Shown: one piece after another, positions 15,883 to 25,008 of the stretch | Layout of the letters: the number at the start of each line of letters is the position of its first letter | How positions within the stretch are numbered: position 1 is the first letter of the stretch | Assembly: GCA_001768515.1 (NCBI GenBank) | Contig: MEOA01000009.1 | Location: forward strand, 62,334-126,333 | DNA: 64,000 bases | Source of the DNA: Bacteroidetes bacterium GWE2_42_24 | GTDB taxonomy: Bacteria; Bacteroidota; Bacteroidia; Bacteroidales; TTA-H9 | Reading direction: 5' to 3' | Translations under genes and position numbers: made by a program | The notes under the pieces: generated by a model | Seen by the model: only the letters and a program-made list of their open reading frames with translations | Told to the model about the DNA's origin: nothing | The model's database searches: none

Positions 15883-15900
15883 TCATTGTATTTTGGTGTT

Positions 15901-16785
15901 TTAGAATGAAGCGCTGACAGCTTCAAGGTCTTTGTTTACCTTTTTAACCAATCCCTGCAATACCATGCCCGGGCCAACCTCAACGAATGAGTTTGCTCCG
16001 TCGGCGATCATGTTTTGCATGATTTGGGTCCATTTTACCGGGGCAGTCAACTGCGAAATGAGATTAACCTTGATGATTTCAGGATCAGCAACCGGTTGGG
16101 CGGTTACATTCTGATAGATGGGGCAAATTCCTTTTATAAACTTCGTGTTGTTGATGGCGTGAGCAAGTTCTAGACGGGCAGGCTCCATCAGAGGGGAGTG
16201 GAAAGCACCGCCAACCTTCAAAGGCAGGGCTCTTTTGGCGCCGGCAGCCTTCATCTTCTCACATGCAAGTTCAATTCCTGCAAGGCTGCCTGAAATTACT
16301 AACTGACCGGGACTATTGTAATTGGCTGGCACTACAACCTCGTTGGCTATAGATTTACATATCTGTTCAACTACTGCATCATCAAGACCCAGAATAGCTG
16401 CCATGGTACTTGGGTTGGCTTCACAGGCTTTCTGCATAGCCATGGCGCGGGCATAAACAAGTTTCAGTCCATCCTCAAAAGAGAGAACCTTATTGGCGAC
16501 CAATGCTGAGAATTCACCCAGTGAATGACCTGCCACCATATCCGGGCGAAAGCTTTCGCCAAGGACACGTGCCAGAATGACAGAATGAAGAAAGATGGCA
16601 GGTTGAGTTACCCTGGTTTGCCTTAAATCTTCTTCGGTACCGGAAAACATCACCTCTGTTATCTTAAAACCAAGTATGTCATTGGCTTTCTCGAACAAGT
16701 CGCGGGCATGGGTTGATTTCTCATATAAATCCTGTCCCATTCCTGTGAATTGTGCTCCCTGACCGGGAAATACGTATGCTTTCAT
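15901..16785 (-). CDS. fabD: Malonyl-CoA:ACP transacylase
   Basis: A 294-residue acyltransferase of normal length. PGQGAQFTGMG opens the protein; the nucleophile is Ser88 in GHSLGEFSAL; GGAFHSPLM carries the catalytic His near 195. It loads malonyl groups onto acyl carrier protein for fatty acid synthesis. It stands alone, with terminators on both sides on the same strand, rather than in a fab operon. Confidence 0.97.
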   Translation of the reverse strand: MKAYVFPGQGAQFTGMGQDLYEKSTHARDLFEKANDILGFKITEVMFSGTEEDLRQTRVTQPAIFLHSVILARVLGESFRPDMVAGHSLGEFSALVANKVLSFEDGLKLVYARAMAMQKACEANPSTMAAILGLDDAVVEQICKSIANEVVVPANYNSPGQLVISGSLAGIELACEKMKAAGAKRALPLKVGGAFHSPLMEPARLELAHAINNTKFIKGICPIYQNVTAQPVADPEIIKVNLISQLTAPVKWTQIMQNMIADGANSFVEVGPGMVLQGLVKKVNKDLEAVSASF

Positions 16786-16870
16786 ATTGAATAATAATTT
16801 AATTTAACAGAGGTATCAGTGTTCTCAACACCATAACCTTGAAAGATATGTTTAAAGTATATGACGAAGA

Positions 16871-16900
16871 AAAACCGAAATGGAGATTGCCATTTCGGTT
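16871..16900 (-). terminator. Rho-independent terminator of the Bax-inhibitor-1 gene
   Basis: An 11-bp stem AACCGAAATGG / CCATTTCGGTT with a 6-nt loop. The minus strand continues TTTTTCTTC. The plus side also has a T run, so it could work in both directions, but only minus-strand genes flank it. Confidence 0.85.
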
Positions 16901-16921
16901 CATTGATTTTTTTAGTTTGAA

Positions 16922-17653
16922 TTAATCACGTCTGCTTCCGAAAAGGCGGAGCAAAAATAAGAATAAATTAATAAAGTCTAAGTAGAGTGTTAGCGCTCCC
17001 ATGATTGTTGCTTTTTTAGCCAGGTCACCTCCCATTTGCCCATTGGCTCCTATATTTTTGAGCTTTTGAACATCATAGGCTGTAAGACCGGTGAACACCA
17101 GTACTCCTATAATGCTGATGACATAATCCATTGTGCTGCTACCCATAAAGATGTTTACAACACTGGCTATAATTATGCCGAAAAGACCCATTATCATCAG
17201 TGAGCCGAATTTCGTTAGATCTGTTTTGGTAGTATAGCCCACCAATGCCATGAGGCCAAACATGGCAGTTGCAATTACAAATGTCTGGGCGATGCTGCCC
17301 AGCGTATAGATCAGAAATATAAAGCTAAGACTTGCCCCCATCAGGATGGCGTAAATTCCAAAGAGAAGTGCAAGGGTAGATGCAGGCAGTGTATTGAACT
17401 TGAATGATATAAGTAAAACAAAGCCAAGCGGTGCGAACATGACAATCCAACCAAGAAAGGTCATCCCGTTTGCTCCAATGAGCAGGCTCATAAGTGAGGG
17501 ACTAGATGCAAACAACCAGGCAGTAAAGGCTGAAATGGCCAGTGCAACGGCCATCCAGGAAAAGACACCCGACATAAAAGTACGGCTGACTGTGGCATTA
17601 TCACGGGTTACCTCATTGTAACCGGAGAAAGTGTTTTGATTCTGAGTAAACAT
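16922..17653 (-). CDS. Bax inhibitor-1 (YccA/YbhL) family membrane protein
   Basis: The frame extends further upstream, but the ATG at 17653 (MFTQNQNTFSGYNEV) is preferred because a longer form would run into folE and its N-terminus looks non-coding. The 243-residue product has seven hydrophobic segments with the BI-1 layout, ending FINLFLFLLRLFGSRRD, typical of the family. The conserved C-terminal TAYDVQKLK stretch with an Asp corresponds to the pH-sensing calcium-leak channel region studied in bacterial BI-1 proteins. Physiological role in Bacteroidota is not established. Confidence 0.92.
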   Translation of the reverse strand: MFTQNQNTFSGYNEVTRDNATVSRTFMSGVFSWMAVALAISAFTAWLFASSPSLMSLLIGANGMTFLGWIVMFAPLGFVLLISFKFNTLPASTLALLFGIYAILMGASLSFIFLIYTLGSIAQTFVIATAMFGLMALVGYTTKTDLTKFGSLMIMGLFGIIIASVVNIFMGSSTMDYVISIIGVLVFTGLTAYDVQKLKNIGANGQMGGDLAKKATIMGALTLYLDFINLFLFLLRLFGSRRD

Positions 17654-17748
17654 ATTGGAATGAGTAATTTTTTTCTTTAACGGGAGTACTCTCACAAATA
17701 GTGTGCAAACTTTCGTTTTATGAGCCAGAGTATGCCCGGGGTATGAAA

Positions 17749-18396
17749 TTATGACAGTTTCGATCCAATCAGGTGGATAAATTCTTCCCTTGTTTCTTTT
17801 CGGGTGAAAGCCCCAGTAAAATCGGATGTTGTAGTGACAGAGTTTTGCTTCTGGACACCACGCATGGCCATGCACAGGTGCTTCGCTTCAATAACGACAG
17901 CAACACCTAGTGGATTAAGCGTGTTTTGAATACATTCCTTAATCTGAGTAGTAAGCCTTTCCTGCACCTGTAACCTGCGTGAGAAAGCATCGACTACACG
18001 CGCCACTTTACTCAACCCGGTGATGTATCCATTAGGGATATAAGCAACGTGCGCTTTTCCAATGAAAGGAATCATGTGATGTTCACAAAGGCTGTAAATC
18101 TCAATGTCTTTCACTACCACCATTTGGCGGTAATCTTCCTTGAATCTGGCTGAATTGAGAATTTCCTCCGGATCAAGGTCATAACCATGGGTTAAAAATT
18201 GGATCGATTTGGCAACACGTTGGGGTGTGTCAAGCAGCCCTTCACGGGTTACGTCTTCACCAATGAGTTTAAGGATTTCACGGTAATGAAATGCCAGTTT
18301 GTCAATAGTTTCGTAATTATATTTGTCAATTTTTTTATAACCTTCCAGCGAATTATCGTTGATCATTTCGCGAATGAGTTTTTCGTCGGGCACCAT
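17749..18396 (-). CDS. folE: GTP cyclohydrolase I
   Basis: A 215-residue type I enzyme. Zinc ligands are Cys104 and His107 in [13 protein letters not shown] and Cys175 in [11 protein letters not shown]. It converts GTP to 7,8-dihydroneopterin triphosphate, the entry point for folate, queuosine precursor and biopterin. It lies 51 bp after a PTPS homologue on the same strand, so the pair likely supplies a reduced pterin or deazapurine precursor. Confidence 0.97.
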   Translation of the reverse strand: MVPDEKLIREMINDNSLEGYKKIDKYNYETIDKLAFHYREILKLIGEDVTREGLLDTPQRVAKSIQFLTHGYDLDPEEILNSARFKEDYRQMVVVKDIEIYSLCEHHMIPFIGKAHVAYIPNGYITGLSKVARVVDAFSRRLQVQERLTTQIKECIQNTLNPLGVAVVIEAKHLCMAMRGVQKQNSVTTTSDFTGAFTRKETREEFIHLIGSKLS

Positions 18397-18447
18397 TATG
18401 AAAATTTTTGTTTACGTTTTGAAAATAATGAGTTTGCAGTGTTGAGT

Positions 18448-18858
18448 TCATCCAAAAAACTCAACGTAGTTGTTCTCTGATTCCTGAACCCTGATACGAT
18501 GTAACAATGCTCCGAGTTTTTTAACTTCAGGTTCGAGTTGTTCCCAGATAGAGATGGCAAGCATCTCTGTTGAAGCATATTTGCCCTGCATAAAATCGAC
18601 ATCGAGGTTGATGTTTCTGTGATCAAGTTTATCGATCACCTGTTTTCTGATAATTGAACTCAGGCTACTTAAATTAACCAGAAAACCTGTCTCCGGGTTC
18701 ACTTCGCCTTTAATGGTCACATGAAGGTCATAGTTGTGTCCGTGCCAGTTGGGATTACTGCATTTGCCAAACAATTTCAAATTCTGATCGTCTGTAAAAT
18801 CTGGTTTAAATAGCCTGTGTGCAGCATTAAACCGCTCACGTCGAGTTATGTAGATCAT
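18448..18858 (-). CDS. 6-pyruvoyl-tetrahydropterin synthase/QueD family, animal-type motif
   Basis: A 136-residue T-fold enzyme. Zinc His ligands are His14 in FNAAHRL and His39/His41 in HGHNY; the catalytic Cys33 is in GKCSNPNWHGHNY. The C-x5-HGH spacing and the LDHRNINLDV segment resemble animal PTPS more than E. coli QueD, where the spacing is shorter. Both 6-pyruvoyltetrahydropterin and 6-carboxytetrahydropterin production are possible. folE follows in the same operon. queA elsewhere in the window shows the organism makes queuosine, so QueD function is not excluded. Confidence 0.88.
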   Translation of the reverse strand: MIYITRRERFNAAHRLFKPDFTDDQNLKLFGKCSNPNWHGHNYDLHVTIKGEVNPETGFLVNLSSLSSIIRKQVIDKLDHRNINLDVDFMQGKYASTEMLAISIWEQLEPEVKKLGALLHRIRVQESENNYVEFFG

Positions 18859-18868
18859 GCAAGAAGGT

Positions 18869-19252
18869 TTAGTTGCTCTTTTTAAGATATTTCAGAAGAG
18901 AAGTTACTTCAAAAACAGAGTAAATAAAGTAATAAGCAAGGAAGGTCACGGTAAAAGGTACAGCATCTTCCCGGTTAATAAGCGCGTAAGCAGTAATGAG
19001 TCCCAGATAGCCTACCAGTTTAAAGGTTGTCATCATCAGAAATCTGTTGATGAACTGGTTGTTTTTTTTTACCGAACTCTGAAGAAGGTAACGGTGCATC
19101 AACAAAGTAACACTCATGATGAACAGAAGCAAAAATGGCATGGCAGGCGAAATTCTGGGCAGAACCAGATACGCGATCAACGATACCAATCCAAGAATGG
19201 CCGATAAAAGAATTAGTTGCCCTGTAAATTTGTTGATGGCATTGTTTGGCAT
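18869..19252 (-). CDS. Small membrane protein, AtpI-like accessory (ATP-synthase cluster type)
   Basis: A 127-residue protein with four hydrophobic segments and a short basic tail. Its size and its place directly after an AtpZ-like gene match the uncharacterised membrane protein that precedes atpB in many Bacteroidota ATP synthase operons. Here atpB does not follow; the PTPS gene starts 10 bp downstream. Assignment rests on synteny and topology, not on a motif. Confidence 0.6.
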   Translation of the reverse strand: MPNNAINKFTGQLILLSAILGLVSLIAYLVLPRISPAMPFLLLFIMSVTLLMHRYLLQSSVKKNNQFINRFLMMTTFKLVGYLGLITAYALINREDAVPFTVTFLAYYFIYSVFEVTSLLKYLKKSN

Positions 19253-19265
19253 AGATGTTACTTTT

Positions 19266-19481
19266 TTATTTTTTACGCAGCAAATCTTTTACTGCAATGT
19301 AAATTGACATTCCGACACCTGTAATAGAGCCCAAAACCGTAAATAATGGGAATTTCCATTCCAGCCATTGATCAAACTTGTATCCTCCGAATACAAACAG
19401 GAGAATAACGGCAAGCATTTGAAAGCCGAGTGCTGAATACTGCGCGTAATCGTTGAATCGTTGATTATTTGGACGGAGCAT
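19266..19481 (-). CDS. AtpZ/AtpI family protein
   Basis: A short protein (71 residues from the ATG at 19481) with two membrane segments and the pattern GFQMLAVILLFVFGGYKFDQWLEWKFPLF..., typical of AtpZ/AtpI with the G-x-x-x-D between helices. I prefer this ATG because the upstream in-frame start at 19532 would overlap bactofilin by 68 bp. These proteins help assembly or ion supply of F0F1 ATP synthase. The structural atp genes are not in this window. Confidence 0.75.
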   Translation of the reverse strand: MLRPNNQRFNDYAQYSALGFQMLAVILLFVFGGYKFDQWLEWKFPLFTVLGSITGVGMSIYIAVKDLLRKK

Positions 19482-19827
19482 TTCTTTGCGTTTCCATAGA
19501 GCAATGGCCTGTAAATTCTGCGCCCGGTTCAACTGCCAGTTTCCCGGTTGTAATGTTACCGGTAAGCCTTACGGATGTTTTTAAGATCAATAGTTCAGCA
19601 ACTTTAACGTTCGCATCGATCTGACCCGATAGGTCACCATTTCGACATTCAATCTCACCTTCAATCTGTCCGGTAGTACCTACAATAACGCGTCCGGAAC
19701 TTTGAAGTTTTCCTTTTATTTGTCCGTCGATTCGGACGTCACCGTTGGTTATTATATCACCGTTAATGATAGTTCCTTGTCCAATTGTATTGAGGCTTGG
19801 TGCTTCTGTAGGTGTATTCTTCGCCAT
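19465..19827 (-). CDS. Bactofilin (polymer-forming cytoskeletal protein)
   Basis: The 120-residue product has the right-handed beta-helix repeat signature of bactofilins: IGQGTIINGDIITNGDVRIDGQIKGKL, then GQIEGEIEC and GNITTGKLAVEPGAEFTGHCSM, with Gly/Ile/Val periodicity. Bactofilins polymerise without nucleotide and anchor cell-envelope or morphogenetic processes. In Bacteroidota they often precede AtpZ and the ATP synthase genes, as in the first part of this order. Confidence 0.9.
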   Translation of the reverse strand: MAKNTPTEAPSLNTIGQGTIINGDIITNGDVRIDGQIKGKLQSSGRVIVGTTGQIEGEIECRNGDLSGQIDANVKVAELLILKTSVRLTGNITTGKLAVEPGAEFTGHCSMETQRNAPSK

Positions 19828-19962
19828 GCTAAAAATATTTTTATGATGCGGATTGACTTATGTCAGATTCTGACAGTTGACTGTAAATTTAACATTTTAC
19901 ATTATAGAAAGGGTTTTTTCTTTCAAAAAACTTCGAAATGCCATGCAGTTATTTATATGTGT

Positions 19963-22668
19963 TTACTTACCAGTTGGTTGGCTGGTGAAGTATTTTGATC
20001 TGAAAAATAATTCGTACTCCTTCAGGTCTTTAGCGCCATAAAAGATGGGGTAATTCTCGGAGGAGATAACGAAAATGTAATGGCTCACCTTGCCGATCGG
20101 AGCAAGTATATACGGGTTTTGCATAAGTGTGTTGTAGTAATCCATGGCCTCCTGCTGGTTCTTGAATCCGCTGACATTGACAATCTGCCATATGTTATCA
20201 AGTAATAGGCTTGATATGCTGTAATTGTTGGATTGAAAGCTTTTGGTATTAAAGTCCGATAGTCTTATTTTGACTACATTAACATCCACGCTGTCGGTCT
20301 TAACGATGACTAAGCAACCATGGAGAACCGGACGGCTGTTAATCTTATATTTTGAGCTGATGGCTACTGGTTCAATAGGATCAGGTAGTTTATTAATCCC
20401 AGCGGAGACAGCCAACTCCGGATTCGAGCGGGCAATTTTGTCGAGAACCTTCATTGCTTCAGAGGTCACCGGGTCGCGCGGATAGGTTTTAACAAGCCGT
20501 TGAAGATTCGCGGCCAGCGAATCGACTACCTCAAGGTTGCCTATTGACATAGCCCGAAGGAACTCAAATCTGGGCATTAATTCATGCTTTGGTCCATATT
20601 GTTCACGTGCGATGTCGCAATTGAGCAAAACGGAATAAAATTGTTTTGACTTATATGCATTAAAAGTTTCTTCGTAAAAGACTGTTGCCTGACGGTTTAC
20701 ACGTTCCAATTCCGCAACAAATGAGGGATCCTTTAGAATCAATGCATAATCAGAATTGGGATACCCGTTAATGATAATTTGAGCAAATTCAGCAGCCTTG
20801 TCTTCAAGTCCAAGCTGCTTGCTCAGTGTGGAGGCCATATAAACACTCAGAATGTAGTAGTGGTTAATGGCTGTGTCAGGATATCTTGTAATCAGATCTT
20901 CGAAAGTGGACAATGAGGACTCAAGATCGGTAAGCCCTTCACGATAGATGAAGGCAGCTTTAAAGAGAGCCTCAATAATTTTTTTATCCGATTTATTGAT
21001 TGCCTCGGGTGTCAGCGGTAATTTTGAGAGATAAAATTCCCGGGTTTTTGGATCGCTTGAACCGGTGCCCTTACCTCCTGGTCCTTTCATATCCCCTGAG
21101 TCGGCAGGCATCCCGGTTGAGTCGGCAGGAACCTCCTCATTCGAGGCAACTTCTTCCATGGTAGCTTCTTTGCTGGCTAATCGCCACATGTCTTCCAGAC
21201 GTCTGTTTCCCCATTTTCTGGTAAATTCACTGAAACCCATGCTGAGTGCCTGGGGATTGTAGAAATACCATCCCCCGCTTGAAGTTTGCTGTTCACGGGC
21301 AAAGGAACCTGATGCCATCAGGTTGTTTTGTTTGTTGCGTTCTTCTTCCTCTTTTCTCTTTTCTTCTTCAACAATCTTTGCAATGATACCGTCAACAAGG
21401 GCATTGCGCTCATCTTCCGACATCCCGGCAACCCTTTGCAGGCTGTCCTGATCCATCACGATGACAAGGTTGTTGACCAATTCCGTGAGAACTTTTGTTT
21501 TTTCTGCCAAAGCCTCATAACGGGGCGATTCCTTTGATACTGACTGAAGCGTTGTATCGTAATATGCTTTGGACAGATGGTAAATTGGTTTTTTGAAATA
21601 AATATCTGCCAGAAGTTCTGACGATTGAGCTCGCTGGAAATTGTTTCCTTTGTGGTTTGCAACCGAGAGCCGCAGGTTTTCAATTCCCGAAATTGAATCA
21701 TTGTCTTTAAAATTTACTTCCGACAAGGCATAATAAATTTGATCGCGATAATCGATGTTCTTTGCATCATCAAGCATCTTAGTCAGGGCTTTTACAATAC
21801 GTTCGCTGTTTCCGGTACTGGCATCATAGCATTTGGCGATGTTGATTCTGGAATTGAATTCCATTTCGTACCCAGGTGAGTGGCTGATGACCGACTGAAA
21901 CATTTTGGTGGCTTCGGCCAATTGTCCCTGTGACTGATAAATCTGACCTGTAATAAACCGAAGGCGATTTTTCTCAGCTTTTATGTGACTTAGCTCCAGA
22001 CTGTTTAATAGATGCGGTAACGCAAAGGAGAGGTTGTTTTGTTTCAGGAAGAATTCCGCATAGATCATGTGGTAAAATACGATGTCCTTACGTGGCATTT
22101 GTTCTCGCTGCATTTGAATCCTGAATCGTTCCAGATCATTACCTGCCTTCGAATACTGCTCCAGAGCATTGTTGGTGTGTGCCAACCATAGGGTTACCTG
22201 CCATTGCAGAGGTGTGTCCTTGTATTTGGAAAGGATGAACTCAAAGGTTCGGCGTGCACCTCTGTAGTCTTGCTTCAGGTAGTAGGCCTTTCCAATCATG
22301 AAGTAGCTGTCGTCGATCCACTTGTTGAGCTCTTTCTTTTTGAAAAACATCGAATTGCGTTGAATCACTTTGCTGGCCTTTTCAATAGCACGTTCAGCTT
22401 TGGGATTAACGGCTGCTGTCTCTTTTTTCGTGGGCTGCTGAAAAACGGGCAACACAGTCGTATAATTATCAGGTGTCTTGGTTTCGATGTAATCAAATCC
22501 CTCTTTTAGTGCTTCATTCCCATTCCACCATGTATTATAGTGAGCCGTGAGGTTATTGTACACCCGCCGCGTGAAAGAATTCTTCTTGTTAGAGCAGCCC
22601 GAAAGCAGGCCTGCTGAAACAAGGAGTGTCAGCACAATAATTCTGTTAATGGTTACCGATGTTTTCAA
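19963..22668 (-). CDS. porW: PorW/SprE-type TPR lipoprotein of the type IX secretion system
   Basis: A 901-residue lipoprotein. The start codon is TTG at 22668, just before a signal peptide ending in LLSGC (Cys near residue 25); an in-frame stop upstream rules out an ATG. Degenerate tetratricopeptide repeats fill roughly residues 60-460 and 560-700, with an acidic low-complexity linker (MEEVASNEEVPADS) between. This layout, and the opening NSFTRRVYNNLTAHYNTWWNG, matches PorW/SprE, required for type IX secretion and linking PorN to the SprA translocon. A T9SS substrate at 55214 supports a working system. Confidence 0.88.
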   Translation of the reverse strand: MKTSVTINRIIVLTLLVSAGLLSGCSNKKNSFTRRVYNNLTAHYNTWWNGNEALKEGFDYIETKTPDNYTTVLPVFQQPTKKETAAVNPKAERAIEKASKVIQRNSMFFKKKELNKWIDDSYFMIGKAYYLKQDYRGARRTFEFILSKYKDTPLQWQVTLWLAHTNNALEQYSKAGNDLERFRIQMQREQMPRKDIVFYHMIYAEFFLKQNNLSFALPHLLNSLELSHIKAEKNRLRFITGQIYQSQGQLAEATKMFQSVISHSPGYEMEFNSRINIAKCYDASTGNSERIVKALTKMLDDAKNIDYRDQIYYALSEVNFKDNDSISGIENLRLSVANHKGNNFQRAQSSELLADIYFKKPIYHLSKAYYDTTLQSVSKESPRYEALAEKTKVLTELVNNLVIVMDQDSLQRVAGMSEDERNALVDGIIAKIVEEEKRKEEEERNKQNNLMASGSFAREQQTSSGGWYFYNPQALSMGFSEFTRKWGNRRLEDMWRLASKEATMEEVASNEEVPADSTGMPADSGDMKGPGGKGTGSSDPKTREFYLSKLPLTPEAINKSDKKIIEALFKAAFIYREGLTDLESSLSTFEDLITRYPDTAINHYYILSVYMASTLSKQLGLEDKAAEFAQIIINGYPNSDYALILKDPSFVAELERVNRQATVFYEETFNAYKSKQFYSVLLNCDIAREQYGPKHELMPRFEFLRAMSIGNLEVVDSLAANLQRLVKTYPRDPVTSEAMKVLDKIARSNPELAVSAGINKLPDPIEPVAISSKYKINSRPVLHGCLVIVKTDSVDVNVVKIRLSDFNTKSFQSNNYSISSLLLDNIWQIVNVSGFKNQQEAMDYYNTLMQNPYILAPIGKVSHYIFVISSENYPIFYGAKDLKEYELFFRSKYFTSQPTGK

Positions 22669-22859
22669 ACGCTTAATCTTTAAATATCAATTTCTGAGAT
22701 TTCCGAAATGTCAGCAAAGCCAATGTATAATAACTGCTTTTGTGCAAAAATATTTCATTTTTTCGAATCCATCCCCGTTCTTACTGTATCTTGCAAAATT
22801 AATCCTGTCGGTATAGCCTGTTTAAGTTAACTGTGGTAGGTGATCTGCACGGATTATTG

Positions 22860-22867
22860 TAGTTTTG
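22860..22867 (+). promoter_or_regulatory. -7 promoter box for the M23 peptidase/dxr run
   Basis: TAGTTTTG fits TAnnTTTG and lies 62 bp before the ATG at 22929 in the divergent spacer opposite porW. Confidence 0.4.
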
Positions 22868-22928
22868 CAATTTCAGCTTAAAAATAACGTTCCACAGACC
22901 AGTCGGCTTCATCCAATCAGGGAGAACA

Positions 22929-23801
22929 ATGATTCAGGAAAAAGAAAAACGAAGAAAGCGAATCCTCAGAAAACTGAAAGTCAAGTACCGGTTGGTGCTT
23001 ATGGATGATGCAACTCTTGAACAGAAGATTTCTTTTCGTCTCACACCATTGAACGTTTTTCTGGCCACAAGCACCATTTCAATTATTCTGATTTTTTTTA
23101 CCACATACATTATCGCTTTTACTCAATTGCGTGAATATATTCCAGGTTACACCGATGTGGGACTCTCCCGCCATATTTACGACTTACAACAAAAAGCAGA
23201 TTCACTCGAACAACAGATGGTAGCACGCGATGTTCTTATACAAAGCATCCGCAGTATAATCACCGGGAATGATGTGGCAGTAATGTCTGGTGCCGATACG
23301 GTTCAAACGCCTAAAGATTACAGCAGAATCACAAACAAGCGCTCATCCGATGATTCATTGCTCAGACTTGAGGTTGAAAATGCTGATAAGTACAGTTTGC
23401 GGCCATCTCAGGGGAATGCGACTCAGGGTAATACAGGGATTTATTTTTTACCGGTTAAAGGATATATCACCAGTAAATTCGATGCCACAACGAAACATTA
23501 TGGGATTGATCTGGCTGCTCCCCAGAATGAAGCTGTGAAGGCTGTGCGTGATGGAACCGTCATATACACGGGCTGGAGCGTTGAAACAGGATACTCTGTT
23601 ATGATTCAACATTCGGGGAATGAACTGTCGGTTTATAAACACAATTCTGCCCTCCTCAAGAATCAGGGTGAGTCAGTCAGAGCAGGTGACCCAATAGCCA
23701 TCATTGGCAATTCCGGGGAGTATACTACCGGGCCTCACCTTCACTTCGAGTTGTGGAAAAATGGTGTCCCGGTTGACCCTGTCCAATTCATTCAATTTTA
23801 G
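22929..23801 (+). CDS. M23 family (LytM/lysostaphin-like) metallopeptidase
   Basis: A 290-residue protein with a basic N-terminus, one membrane anchor at about residues 38-60, a short coiled coil (LQQKADSLEQQM) and a C-terminal M23 domain. Zinc ligands are visible in HYGIDLAAP and GPHLHFEL, so the enzyme should be catalytically active. It likely cleaves peptidoglycan cross-links or activates amidases during division. It ends 2 bp before dxr. Confidence 0.93.
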   Translation: MIQEKEKRRKRILRKLKVKYRLVLMDDATLEQKISFRLTPLNVFLATSTISIILIFFTTYIIAFTQLREYIPGYTDVGLSRHIYDLQQKADSLEQQMVARDVLIQSIRSIITGNDVAVMSGADTVQTPKDYSRITNKRSSDDSLLRLEVENADKYSLRPSQGNATQGNTGIYFLPVKGYITSKFDATTKHYGIDLAAPQNEAVKAVRDGTVIYTGWSVETGYSVMIQHSGNELSVYKHNSALLKNQGESVRAGDPIAIIGNSGEYTTGPHLHFELWKNGVPVDPVQFIQF

Positions 23802-23803
23802 TC

Positions 23804-24952
23804 ATGGCTAAACGTATTGCGATCATCGGATCTACCGGCTCAATTGGTTGTCAGGCACTCGATGTTATCAGAAGTCATGCTGATCAGTTTCAGGTAGAGG
23901 TGCTAACAGCTGGCAACAATGTCAATTTACTGATTGAACAGGCCACAGAATTTTTACCCAACGCTGTAGCTATTGCCAACGAACACCATTGGGAAAGATT
24001 GAGGGAGGCGCTGAAGCATCTGCCCGTTAAGGTTTTTTCAGGAAATGAAGCAGTTGCTGACCTTGCGGCCTTTGATACAGTAGACCTGTCGTTAGTGGCT
24101 ATTGTTGGTTTTGCAGGGCTCATGCCTACATTGAAGGCTATCAGAAATAGCAAGCACGTCGCCCTTGCCAACAAAGAAGCTCTGGTGGTTGCCGGCGAAC
24201 TCGTGACACGGCTTGCGTGGGAACATAAGGTGTCTGTTCTACCAGTTGATTCAGAACATTCTGCTATCTTTCAGTGTCTTGCAGGCGAAAGACTCAACAA
24301 ACCCGAAAGGCTTATCTTGACGGGTTCAGGTGGTCCCTTCAGGGGAATGTCACGCGAAGAGCTTAGACATGTAAACCCGTCGCAGGCACTTCAGCATCCA
24401 ACCTGGCGAATGGGCGATAAGATAACGATCGACAGTGCTTCACTTATGAATAAAGGATTGGAAATGATTGAAGCACACTGGCTCTTTTCGGTGCCACCCG
24501 GGAAAATTGAAGTGGTCATCCACCCCCAAAGCATCATTCACTCAATGGTTGAGTTTTGTGACGGTTCGGTGAAAGCCCAGATGGGAATCCCTGACATGCG
24601 CCTCCCTATCCAATACGCACTGGGTTATCCTTTCAGGTTGTCATCTGATTTTAAACGATTTGATTTTTCAAAATTTTCGGAACTTACTTTCAGTCCGCCT
24701 GATACGGAAAATTTTCGTAACCTTGCACTGGCCTATGAAGCCATCGCCAGAGGTGGTAATTGCCCCTGCGTACTTAATGCTGCCAATGAGGTCGCCGTCG
24801 CGGCATTTCTGGCGGGAAGAATAAGCTTCGATGCCATGCCTGACCTGATTAATAAGTGTATCAGGAAAATCAGTTATGTCTCCAACCCTTCTGTTGAAGA
24901 TTATCAATTGATTGATTCTGAAACACGACAGCTGGCAACTAGCCTGCTCTAA
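23804..24952 (+). CDS. dxr: 1-deoxy-D-xylulose 5-phosphate reductoisomerase
   Basis: A 382-residue enzyme of the MEP isoprenoid pathway. NADPH-binding IGSTGSIGCQALDVI opens the protein; ALANKEALV, PVDSEHSAIFQ (metal-binding Asp/Glu), and SASLMNKGLEMIEAHWLF form the active site. Normal length and complete. It is followed after 56 bp by rseP, a common Bacteroidota arrangement. Confidence 0.98.
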   Translation: MAKRIAIIGSTGSIGCQALDVIRSHADQFQVEVLTAGNNVNLLIEQATEFLPNAVAIANEHHWERLREALKHLPVKVFSGNEAVADLAAFDTVDLSLVAIVGFAGLMPTLKAIRNSKHVALANKEALVVAGELVTRLAWEHKVSVLPVDSEHSAIFQCLAGERLNKPERLILTGSGGPFRGMSREELRHVNPSQALQHPTWRMGDKITIDSASLMNKGLEMIEAHWLFSVPPGKIEVVIHPQSIIHSMVEFCDGSVKAQMGIPDMRLPIQYALGYPFRLSSDFKRFDFSKFSELTFSPPDTENFRNLALAYEAIARGGNCPCVLNAANEVAVAAFLAGRISFDAMPDLINKCIRKISYVSNPSVEDYQLIDSETRQLATSLL

Positions 24953-24974
24953 ACTTTTATGCCGATCGACGGTT

Positions 24975-24982
24975 TATCTTTA
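24975..24982 (+). promoter_or_regulatory. Possible -7 box for rseP
   Basis: TATCTTTA differs from TAnnTTTG only in the last base and lies 27 bp before the rseP ATG. It could give rseP a promoter of its own. Confidence 0.3.
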
Positions 24983-25008
24983 TGTCTTATCACAACTATC
25001 TACTATAA

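Noticed and set aside
17654-17875. Longer N-terminus for the Bax-inhibitor-1 protein
   Set aside because: It would overlap folE by 127 bp and adds sequence unlike the family; the ATG at 17653 gives the normal length.
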